Assembly: GCA_000435615.1 (NCBI GenBank)
Contig: FR881958.1
Location: 1 to 12,781, forward strand
Reading direction: 5' to 3'
DNA from: Firmicutes bacterium CAG:238
Lineage (GTDB): Bacteria > Bacillota > Clostridia > Peptostreptococcales > Anaerovoracaceae
Length of the DNA stretch: 12,781 nucleotides
A model generated the notes under the pieces. That model was given only the letters and a program-made list of their open reading frames with translations, was not told where the DNA came from and did not search any database. The position numbers were made by a program, and so were the translations under genes. Shown here in pieces: positions 7,051-12,781 of this stretch. Each line of letters starts with the position of its first letter. Positions within the stretch are counted from its first letter, which is position 1.

Positions 7051-7079
7051 TGGATTGTGTTTCTCCTTTTTTGTATAAT
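7051..7079 (+). promoter_or_regulatory. Promoter of the BceAB-like transporter genes
   Basis: A perfect TATAAT is at 7074-7079. At 17-bp spacing the -35 position reads TGGATT (7051-7056), a poor match, as expected for an activator-dependent promoter. The BceR-type operator lies just upstream. The position inside a possible N-terminal extension of the ATPase frame argues for the later start codon at 7116. Confidence 0.65.
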
Positions 7080-7100
7080 GTACCTGTAATTAAAGAAATA

Positions 7101-7107
7101 GGGGGGG
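7101..7107 (+). promoter_or_regulatory. Ribosome binding site made of a seven-G tract
   Basis: The only purine-rich ribosome binding site before the ATPase gene is a run of seven G residues, eight bases before the ATG at 7116. It fixes that ATG as the start. Homopolymeric G runs are prone to slippage, so the length may vary between strains. Confidence 0.55.
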
Positions 7108-7115
7108 ATTTTGAT

Positions 7116-7877
7116 ATGAGTATGCTGGAAGTCAGCGGATTAAAAAAAATATATCAGACACGTTTTGGGGGAAACAAGGTAGAGGCTCTCAGAAATGTGA
7201 ATTTCACCGTTGAAGAGGGTGAGTTCGTAGCAATTATGGGAGAATCAGGGTCAGGTAAAACTACTTTGCTCAATATACTGGCGGCGCTTGATAAGCCGAC
7301 TGCCGGAAGGGTAATTTTGGACGGAGCGGATGTTTCCGCAATCAGAGAATCACAGGTTGCTTCCTTCCGAAGAGACAATCTCGGATTCGTTTTTCAGGAT
7401 TTTAATCTTTTAGACACATTTTCGATTGAGGACAATATCTATCTCCCGCTCGTGCTTCAGGGGAAAAAGTACGAGGAGATGAAGGAAAAACTTACGCCGA
7501 TTGCAAGGCGTTTGGGGCTCAGAGAACTCCTCAGAAAATATCCGTATGAGGTATCCGGGGGACAAAAACAGCGTGCGGCTGTTGCAAGAGCGATTATAAC
7601 CGCCCCGAAGATTATTTTGGCGGACGAGCCGACAGGGGCACTGGATTCCAAATCCTCAGATGAACTTTTGGAGCTTTTCAAGGAGATTAATGCCGGCGGA
7701 CAGACCATTCTCATGGTAACACACTCCGTAAAAGCGGCAAGCTCCGCATCGAGAGTTTTGTTCATCAAGGACGGAGAGGTATTCCATCAAATTTACAGGG
7801 GCGAAGATTCCGAACAGGCGCTGTATCAGAAAATATCGCAGACGCTTACCATTTTGGCGACGGGCGGTGACAGATAA
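7116..7877 (+). CDS. bceA: BceA-like ABC transporter ATP-binding protein
   Basis: A 253-residue ATPase with every ABC motif: Walker A GESGSGKT (42-49), Q-loop Q94 in FVFQDFNLL, signature VSGGQ (146-150), Walker B IILADE (166-171), D-loop GALD and the switch histidine H203. It belongs to the MacB/LolD/BceA branch that powers type VII (FtsX-fold) transporters, giving energy to the adjacent permease. The frame is open back to 7050, but ATG 7116 is chosen because the ribosome binding site and the promoter lie between the two. The stop overlaps the permease start by one base (TAATG), so the two are translationally coupled and equimolar synthesis is likely. Expression is probably induced through the operator at 7006-7019. 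Confidence 0.94.
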   Translation: MSMLEVSGLKKIYQTRFGGNKVEALRNVNFTVEEGEFVAIMGESGSGKTTLLNILAALDKPTAGRVILDGADVSAIRESQVASFRRDNLGFVFQDFNLLDTFSIEDNIYLPLVLQGKKYEEMKEKLTPIARRLGLRELLRKYPYEVSGGQKQRAAVARAIITAPKIILADEPTGALDSKSSDELLELFKEINAGGQTILMVTHSVKAASSASRVLFIKDGEVFHQIYRGEDSEQALYQKISQTLTILATGGDR

Positions 7878-9919
7878 TGAGAAGGGGTTTTTATTACAGT
7901 CTTGCTTGCGACGGAATGAAAAAAAACAAAAAAATGTATCTTCCGTATATCCTTACTTGTACGGGAATGGTCATGATGCTGTATGTCATATTGTATCTTG
8001 CAACCTCAGGGATGCTGGAAAATGTGCGCGGCGGCACTACGACCACGGTAACACTGAATCTGGGAAGTATTGTAATTGCATTTTTCTCGGTAATCTTTCT
8101 GTTCTACACAAACTCGTTTTTGATGCGGAGAAGAAGAAAGGAATTCGGACTTTACAATATGCTTGGAATGAGCAAAGGCAACATTTGCCGGATTCTTATA
8201 TGGGAGACGTTCATTACCTTCATTGTTTCGGTAACAATCGGGCTTGCATGCGGCATCGCCTTTTCAAAACTTGCGGAGCTCATGCTTCTGAAAGTCTTGG
8301 CGGTTGACACCACCTATGTCGTTACGGTAAGCGCAGTGGCTCTTATCTATACGGCGCTTGCGTTTGCGGGGATTTTTATGCTGCTTCTGCTGAATGCGGT
8401 ACGACAGGTAAAATTCAGCACGGCGATGGCACTTCTGCAGTCCGAAAATTACGGAGAAAAACCCCCGAAGGCAAATTGGATATTGGGCGTCGGCGGATTC
8501 GTGCTTCTTGCAGCAGCGTATTACCTTGCGGTTTCCATCACAACCCCGCTGGATGCAATGATATGGTTTTTCGTGGCAGTGCTCATGGTTATCGTCGCGA
8601 CTTACATGATTTTCATTTCGGGCATGGTACTGATTTGCAAAATTCTGCAGAGCAGCAAGAAGTATTATTATAAGGCAAATCACTTTGTTTCGACGTCTAC
8701 AATGGCTTACCGCATGAAGCGCAACGGTGCGGGACTTGCATCTATCTGCATCCTTGCAACGATGGTGCTTGTCATGCTTTCCTCAACCACGAGCCTTTAT
8801 TTTGGTACGGAAGACTCGCTCCACGAGCGTTATCCGAGAGACATCAACGACAGATTTTGGGTGGAAAATACAGATGAACTTTCGGATGCGGCTTTTGAAA
8901 GGTATACCGGAATCATTCGCGGCCTTGCGGAAGAAAAAGGGGTAGAGCCACAGAACGTACAAAACTTCAGATGCGTTTCGACTTATGTCTTAGCGGAGGG
9001 CAAAGAGAATAACTTCCTCAAGCCTGTATCCGTAGATGCCGACTGGGATATGGACGCGAAATACACAAGAGTCATGATCGTTCCTCTTAAAGACTACAAC
9101 AAGATGATGGGCGAAAGCGTTCGGCTTGCCGCAGACGAGGTACTGGTTTATCCGCATCGTGCGGATTTTGATTCGGATACCGTCAGCATAGACGGTCTGA
9201 AAACATTCCGGGTAAAGGAAGTTGTTGATTTCGATGCGACGGACAGCCTTGTAGCGGATGAAATGCTGCAGGCAATTACGGTGATAACCGCTGATTTTGA
9301 CAGAATCGCCGGGGAACTTGCTGATTTACTTCCGGAAGATCGGAACGGCGAGAGCCCTATGAGCAAAATGATGGTTTACAATTTCGATACAAACGGAATG
9401 ACATTGGAAGAACAGGAAGCATTCCGGGATGAATTTATCGGCGGGATGAGTGCGGCATTCCTCGATCACGGCATATCGCAGATTTCCCATTTTAGCGAAA
9501 GCTATGCCGGTAACCGGGCGGATTTTTATGCGACATACGGAGCGCTCTTCTTCCTTGCAATCGTGCTGAGCATCGTATTCATCTTTGCAGCGGTTTTGAT
9601 TATCTACTATAAGCAGATTTCAGAAGGTTATGAAGATCAGAACAAATTCGCAATCATGCAGAAGGTCGGAATGACGAAGGGAGAAATCCGAAAGAGCATC
9701 AACTCACAGGTGCTTACGGTATTCTTCCTGCCGCTTCTGTTTGCGGGACTGCACATGGCATTCGCATTCCCGATGGTGCAGAGAGTCCTTTCTCTCTTCA
9801 GCCTGACGAACGCGAAGTTCTTCATGCTGACTACGGGTATCAGCTTCGCGGCATTCGCGGTGCTGTATGTGATTGTGTACCGGATTACGTCGAAGGCGTA
9901 TTATAATATTGTGAGTTAG
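7877..9919 (+). CDS. bceB: BceB-like ABC transporter permease (FtsX fold)
   Basis: A 680-residue permease with the ten-helix BceB layout. Helices lie near 22-44, 60-82, 106-129, 147-172, 202-221, 227-256 and 286-308. A large extracytoplasmic domain (about 309-553) follows, then helices near 555-577, 611-633 and 650-670. FtsX-type cytoplasmic segments (RRKEFGLYNMLGM at 86-98 and NKFAIMQKVGM at 589-599) are the predicted coupling contacts with the ATPase. The long domain between helices 7 and 8 is where BceB proteins recognise peptide-antibiotic complexes and is the most variable part, so the ligand (bacitracin, a lantibiotic or another lipid II binder) cannot be read from the sequence. It acts both as the resistance pump and as the sensor for the kinase. 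A terminator follows eight bases after the stop. Confidence 0.92.
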   Translation: MRRGFYYSLACDGMKKNKKMYLPYILTCTGMVMMLYVILYLATSGMLENVRGGTTTTVTLNLGSIVIAFFSVIFLFYTNSFLMRRRRKEFGLYNMLGMSKGNICRILIWETFITFIVSVTIGLACGIAFSKLAELMLLKVLAVDTTYVVTVSAVALIYTALAFAGIFMLLLLNAVRQVKFSTAMALLQSENYGEKPPKANWILGVGGFVLLAAAYYLAVSITTPLDAMIWFFVAVLMVIVATYMIFISGMVLICKILQSSKKYYYKANHFVSTSTMAYRMKRNGAGLASICILATMVLVMLSSTTSLYFGTEDSLHERYPRDINDRFWVENTDELSDAAFERYTGIIRGLAEEKGVEPQNVQNFRCVSTYVLAEGKENNFLKPVSVDADWDMDAKYTRVMIVPLKDYNKMMGESVRLAADEVLVYPHRADFDSDTVSIDGLKTFRVKEVVDFDATDSLVADEMLQAITVITADFDRIAGELADLLPEDRNGESPMSKMMVYNFDTNGMTLEEQEAFRDEFIGGMSAAFLDHGISQISHFSESYAGNRADFYATYGALFFLAIVLSIVFIFAAVLIIYYKQISEGYEDQNKFAIMQKVGMTKGEIRKSINSQVLTVFFLPLLFAGLHMAFAFPMVQRVLSLFSLTNAKFFMLTTGISFAAFAVLYVIVYRITSKAYYNIVS

Positions 9920-9926
9920 AACACCG

Positions 9927-9952
9927 AAAGTGCAACGGGCCGCTGCACTTTT
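9927..9952 (+). terminator. Terminator of the BceAB-like transcript
   Basis: An 8-bp perfect stem (AAAGTGCA at 9927-9934, TGCACTTT at 9944-9951) encloses a nine-base G+C-rich loop. It ends in a short T run (9949-9952), with more A/T after it, just behind the permease stop. The T tract is short, so termination may be partial. Confidence 0.75.
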
Positions 9953-9963
9953 ATAAACAAAAC

Positions 9964-9992
9964 TTGAAACAAAGTGAAAAATGTAGTATCAT
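9964..9992 (+). promoter_or_regulatory. Promoter of the iron-sulfur protein / GTPase unit
   Basis: TTGAAA (9964-9969) and TATCAT (9987-9992) are 17 bp apart, a good sigma-A promoter. It lies directly behind the preceding terminator, which separates this transcription unit from the transporter genes. Confidence 0.65.
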
Positions 9993-9994
9993 AA

Positions 9995-10018
9995 AAGGTG
10001 TGCGATTATGCGCACCTT
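9995..10018 (+). other. 5'-leader stem-loop of the iron-sulfur protein transcript
   Basis: AAGGTGTGC (9995-10003) pairs with GCGCACCTT (10010-10018), one wobble pair, around a six-base loop. It falls at the predicted transcription start, followed by an A/T-rich run but no true T tract, about 55 bases before the start codon. It could be a 5' stabilising hairpin, part of an attenuator, or a second terminator for read-through from upstream. It matches no riboswitch class I know. Confidence 0.5.
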
Positions 10019-10071
10019 ATTTTAGTTTTATAGTATGGCACAGATGAAAGTATATATATCGGAGGCGTGAG

Positions 10072-10524
10072 ATGCAGTTAACAGACAGAGTGAAAAATTG
10101 TAACGGCTGCGCGGCCTGTGTGGTTGCGTGCAAGGAAAGATGCGTAAAAATGAATGAGCGTGAGGACGAAAGCCCAAAATCCATCGCATGTGTTCTCGAA
10201 GACGGATGCAACAGATGCAACGCATGCGTGCTTTTCTGCCCGCTGTTTAATCCGGTGGAACTTCCGGATTTTGAGGAATATTACGAATACAGCGAGGAAT
10301 ATGCAGACCGGGATATGCCTAAGCTCTACCGTAAGACAATGCGTGATGCGAAGGCAGGTCAGCATGTGGAATTTGTGGGAACCCTCTGCCAGATTGCGGC
10401 ACTGAAATCGCTTTCCGGCGACAGAATCCGTCCGAACCTTATCTTAAAACCGCTGTGGTGCAGCGAAGAAAAGCGTGCGGCAGACCCGGCATGTGCAGGA
10501 TGCATGTTTTACGCGGATAAATAG
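10072..10524 (+). CDS. Small 2[4Fe-4S] protein with FrhB-like segment
   Basis: A 150-residue protein with 14 cysteines. The N-terminal half is a two-cluster ferredoxin: C10-x2-C13-x2-C16-x3-C20 and C46-x2-C49-x2-C52-x3-C56, separated by a charged insert with extra C24 and C40. An acidic tyrosine-rich linker follows (about 64-82). The segment HVEFVGTLCQIAAL (98-111) then resembles the GTPCQIAAL motif of the F420-reducing hydrogenase/dehydrogenase beta-subunit family (FrhB). The end has C130 and a C141-x2-C144 pair. Family members are usually more than twice this length, so this is a miniature form, lacking the later FAD/F420-binding part; the reading frame looks clean rather than broken. Inferred role is electron transfer or redox sensing. 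It lies 39 bases before a dynamin-like GTPase gene with an N-terminal cysteine motif, suggesting joint function. GGAGG at 10061-10065 fixes the start. Confidence 0.7.
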   Translation: MQLTDRVKNCNGCAACVVACKERCVKMNEREDESPKSIACVLEDGCNRCNACVLFCPLFNPVELPDFEEYYEYSEEYADRDMPKLYRKTMRDAKAGQHVEFVGTLCQIAALKSLSGDRIRPNLILKPLWCSEEKRAADPACAGCMFYADK

Positions 10525-10532
10525 AAAGACAG

Positions 10533-10538
10533 TATAAT
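10533..10538 (+). promoter_or_regulatory. Possible internal promoter before the GTPase gene (-10 only)
   Basis: A perfect TATAAT lies in the 39-bp gap between the two genes. No convincing -35 exists at 16-18 bp (TTTACG at 19 bp is the best). It may give some independent GTPase expression, but this is weak. Confidence 0.25.
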
Positions 10539-10540
10539 AA

Positions 10541-10558
10541 ATTAGGAGAATTAGGAGA
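10541..10558 (+). repeat. Tandem 9-bp repeat duplicating the ribosome binding site
   Basis: ATTAGGAGA occurs twice back to back (10541-10549, 10550-10558), so two AGGAG sites precede the GTPase start. The second, at 10553-10557, has optimal six-base spacing to the ATG at 10564. Loss or gain of a unit by slippage is possible. Confidence 0.8.
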
Positions 10559-10563
10559 AAATT

Positions 10564-11997
10564 ATGGCATTTGCTAACAACGAAAAATGTGTAAACTGCC
10601 CGTATGAGAGCGAAGAATGTCACCTCGAGTGCATTCAGGTCCGCTCCGAGGAAAAAAAGGAAAAGCGTCCAATCCTTGAAATCGTAAAGGATACCGCGGA
10701 TGTCTTTTCAAAATATGAAATCACAAAAGGTGAACTCGAAAGAACGGAGGAGCTGATTGAAAAGCTTGAAAATCAGGAGATTACGATTTCTGTCATCGGC
10801 CAGTTTAAGCGCGGCAAAAGCACGCTTGTGAACGCGATTTTAGAGGACAAAATCCTTCCGGTGGGAATCGTTCCGGTAACGGCGGTTGTCACGACGATTG
10901 AATACGGCGACAAAGCCGCGACCGTGCATTTCGACAACGGCGTGATTAAAGAAATCAGCTTCGACGAAATGTCGTCCTTCATCAACGAACAGGAAAATAA
11001 CGACAACCATCTGGGCGTTTCAAAAGTCGCCCTTTACTGCCCGTCCCCGTTCTTAAAGAAAGGGCTGACCTTTGTGGACACGCCGGGCGTAGGCTCCGTG
11101 CACCAAAAGAATTCCGACGCGGCGTATTCCTATGTGAAGGAAAGCGACGCGGTGATTTTCATGCTTTCCGTGGACAGCCCGATTAACCAGATCGAAATTG
11201 ACTTTTTGAAGAACGCAAAGGAATATGCGGCGAAGTTCTATTTCGCCGTGAACAAAATCGACTCAATTGACAGATCCGACCTCGAAGAATATCTTCAATA
11301 CTGCAGAACGCTGATCTGCAAGCTGATGGGCGTTGACAATATTCAGCTTTTCCCGGTAAGCGCAAGGACATCGGAGGGTGTGCAGGCGCTTAAAGATGCG
11401 ATTGAGGCAGACTGCCAAACGACAGTGCAGGAAATCATCGAACACTCCGCAAAACTCAAGATGAGGGACATTGCAACGAGTGCGCTTTCGCAGATTGACC
11501 TTTACCGCACGGCTCTGAAGATGCCGGCAAGAGAGTTTGACGCAATGTTCAAGGAACTGAACGAATTCTTTGCCGAAATCAAGCAGGAGGCAGCCGAGTT
11601 TGCGGAAAGCTTCCGCAGCAATCCTCGGATGCTCGAAGCGCATATGAACGACATCAAGAACCGGCTTTCGGCGAAAGTGTCGGATATGTTCGGAATCGAA
11701 TACCACTATACGATCAGCAGCGTGGACTTTTTCCGCGGTGGGGAGGTGGCCGAGGACGGATCGCGTGACCTCAGAGGAAGCTTTAAGAAGGCTGTGGATG
11801 ATGTCTGCGAGGAATTAAACAAAACCCTGAACACGATTTTCATGCACAGGGAAGAGAATACTTATGTGGTAATCCGCAGGGTGAACGACCTGAACCGCCT
11901 GGTGCATAAGCTTGTGCGTCTGAGACGGGAACCGGCGGACGAATCATCATCCGCCGAGTCTGCCGATGGTCGGTGCGACCTGATAAAAATCACATAA
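10564..11997 (+). CDS. Dynamin-like GTPase with N-terminal four-cysteine motif
   Basis: A 477-residue large GTPase. The G domain (about 73-285) has the dynamin-type P loop GQFKRGKST (79-87), switch I around PVTAVVTT (104-111), G3 DTPG (172-175), G4 NKID (230-233) and G5 SAR (266-268). The extended P loop and switch I sequence are those of bacterial dynamin-like proteins rather than Era or Der. Before it, C9-x2-C12-x6-C19-x3-C23 could bind zinc or an iron-sulfur cluster. After it comes a helical, coiled-coil-prone stalk (about 285-455) with no obvious hydrophobic membrane paddle. Bacterial dynamins are often 550 residues or more, so this one is short. Its last 17 codons run antisense through the end of the convergent methyltransferase gene and read as a low-complexity serine/alanine tail, perhaps a truncated end. 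It is probably in one transcript with the iron-sulfur protein. Membrane remodelling or defence roles are possible but unproven. Confidence 0.85.
   Translation: MAFANNEKCVNCPYESEECHLECIQVRSEEKKEKRPILEIVKDTADVFSKYEITKGELERTEELIEKLENQEITISVIGQFKRGKSTLVNAILEDKILPVGIVPVTAVVTTIEYGDKAATVHFDNGVIKEISFDEMSSFINEQENNDNHLGVSKVALYCPSPFLKKGLTFVDTPGVGSVHQKNSDAAYSYVKESDAVIFMLSVDSPINQIEIDFLKNAKEYAAKFYFAVNKIDSIDRSDLEEYLQYCRTLICKLMGVDNIQLFPVSARTSEGVQALKDAIEADCQTTVQEIIEHSAKLKMRDIATSALSQIDLYRTALKMPAREFDAMFKELNEFFAEIKQEAAEFAESFRSNPRMLEAHMNDIKNRLSAKVSDMFGIEYHYTISSVDFFRGGEVAEDGSRDLRGSFKKAVDDVCEELNKTLNTIFMHREENTYVVIRRVNDLNRLVHKLVRLRREPADESSSAESADGRCDLIKIT
11933..11956. other. Hairpin in the overlap of the two convergent genes
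   Basis: CGGCGGA (11933-11939) and TCCGCCG (11950-11956) form a 7-bp G+C-rich stem, extended inward by two more pairs after one mismatch. The methyltransferase stop codon (11947-11949) lies in the inner stem and loop-proximal part. Neither strand has a T run, so it is at best an atypical, Rho-type or pausing structure at the convergent ends. Confidence 0.45.
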
Positions 11998-12781
11998 TGC
12001 CCGGTATTGCTGCTCGGCGGCTTCACGCTTTTTCTTTGCGTAGGCCCCGGCAGCATTCGTTTTTACCGCCTTAATCATGATGTTGCGGGCAGTGTGCTCA
12101 AGCGATGTGAACTCAATCATCGCAACATCGTAGCCGCAGGACTCGAGTTTCAAACCGCGAAGCCCATCGGTCAGATATTCGGTGAAACGATCCTTCAAAA
12201 TGCCGTGTTTGAGAATCGGCTTATGGAGGTCGTTTTTTATTTGCTTAAACAATTCATGCTGGCAGCACGGAACGCTGAGGATGACCTTGGTGTTCCACGC
12301 AACCGCGTTAATCAGTGCGTAATCGGTTGCGGTGTCGCAGGCGTGCAGCGTTACGACCATGTCCGCATGGTCGTCTGTATAGTCTGCGATGTCACCTTTC
12401 AAAAACTTCAATCCATCGCAGCCGAGGTCGGAGGCGACACCGCTGCAGAAGTCAATGACATCTTCCTTCAGATCCAGCCCGATGATTTCCACATTCCGCT
12501 GCTTCATGACTTTTAAATAGTGATAAAGCGCGAAGGTCAGATATGCTTTGCCGCAGCCGAAATCGATGATTTTCAAGGTCTTGTCCTTAGGCAGGTATGG
12601 GAAGACATCCTCCACGATTTCAAGGTAACGGTTAATCTGACGGAATTTGTTGTAGCTGCGCGGGAATACGGTTCCGTCTTCGCCCATAATCCCAAGGCGG
12701 ATCAGAAAATCACAGGGAACGCCCGCAGGCAGTACATAATTTTTTGTGCGGTTGTGGGCCAAGGTGGCTGCGGGCACAGCC
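11947..12781 (-). CDS. SAM-dependent methyltransferase, METTL25/Methyltransf_32-like (5' end outside the window)
   Basis: A class I methyltransferase; 277 codons are visible and the frame is still open at the window edge. A GTG at 12777 could serve as a start, but no ribosome binding site can be seen and family members are usually longer at the N terminus, so I treat the gene as partial. Numbering from that GTG, SAM-binding motif I is FGCGKAYLTF (73-82), the ribose-binding acid is D102 in GLDLK, and LHACDTATD (144-152) and PCCQHE (170-175) match conserved blocks of the Methyltransf_32 group, which also includes eukaryotic METTL25-type proteins. A basic, alanine/lysine-rich C-terminal helix (about 238-262) may contact nucleic acid. 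The substrate is unknown; RNA or protein are both possible. The cytoplasmic enzyme converges on the GTPase gene with a 51-bp 3' overlap. Confidence 0.85.
   Translation of the reverse strand, partial: AVPAATLAHNRTKNYVLPAGVPCDFLIRLGIMGEDGTVFPRSYNKFRQINRYLEIVEDVFPYLPKDKTLKIIDFGCGKAYLTFALYHYLKVMKQRNVEIIGLDLKEDVIDFCSGVASDLGCDGLKFLKGDIADYTDDHADMVVTLHACDTATDYALINAVAWNTKVILSVPCCQHELFKQIKNDLHKPILKHGILKDRFTEYLTDGLRGLKLESCGYDVAMIEFTSLEHTARNIMIKAVKTNAAGAYAKKKREAAEQQYRALCDFYQVAPTIGRLGG

Noticed and set aside
7050..7115. N-terminal extension of the BceA-like frame to an ATG at 7050
   Set aside because: The promoter -10 (7074-7079) and the G-rich ribosome binding site (7101-7107) lie inside it, and the extra 22 residues do not match ABC ATPase N termini.
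12007..12516. 169-codon plus-strand frame after the GTPase
   Set aside because: Fully antisense to conserved methyltransferase motifs and lacking a ribosome binding site; not a continuation of the GTPase.

Overview
The window reads as chromosome of a low-to-mid GC Gram-positive gut-type anaerobe, most likely a clostridium of the Lachnospiraceae. This is inferred from strong GGAGG Shine-Dalgarno sites, sigma-A promoters with extended -10 elements, a BceRS-BceAB peptide-antibiotic module, a PhoU-fused Na/Pi cotransporter, and a small ferredoxin/F420-hydrogenase-like protein. No phage, IS or CRISPR was seen.

Layout. (1) 1-139: initiator tRNA-fMet(CAT) with encoded CCA and its own intrinsic terminator. 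(2) 140-540: about 400 bp without a convincing gene, holding a 12-bp direct repeat, several inverted repeats and, at its right end, a good sigma-A promoter. (3) 541-1371: a solitary PD-(D/E)XK nuclease-like protein of unknown role, richer in A+T than the genes downstream. (4) 1472-3280: ftsH, which meets (5) a minus-strand Na/Pi cotransporter with C-terminal PhoU-like domain (3328-5139) at a shared bidirectional terminator. (6) 5140-5344: a divergent control region with a four-unit, 11-bp-phased Pho box facing the phosphate transporter and an extended -10 promoter facing right. (7) 5345-9919: a complete BceR-BceS-BceA-BceB antimicrobial-peptide detection and resistance locus. The regulator and kinase overlap by 4 bp, and the transporter genes have their own promoter behind a match to the BceR operator consensus. 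A terminator closes the module. (8) 10072-11997: a two-gene unit of a 14-cysteine 2[4Fe-4S]/FrhB-like mini-protein and a dynamin-like GTPase with a four-cysteine N-terminal tag. (9) 11947-12781: a convergent, 5'-truncated SAM-dependent methyltransferase whose 3' end overlaps the GTPase gene by 51 bp.

How they work together. The Bce genes form one circuit: the transporter senses the peptide, BceS signals to BceR, and BceR drives bceAB. The phosphate transporter is probably PhoP-controlled by a system encoded elsewhere, since no PhoP/PhoR pair is visible here. The cysteine-rich protein plus GTPase pair is the least understood part and the best candidate for an undescribed system. All functional calls come from reading the sequence; no database search was possible.
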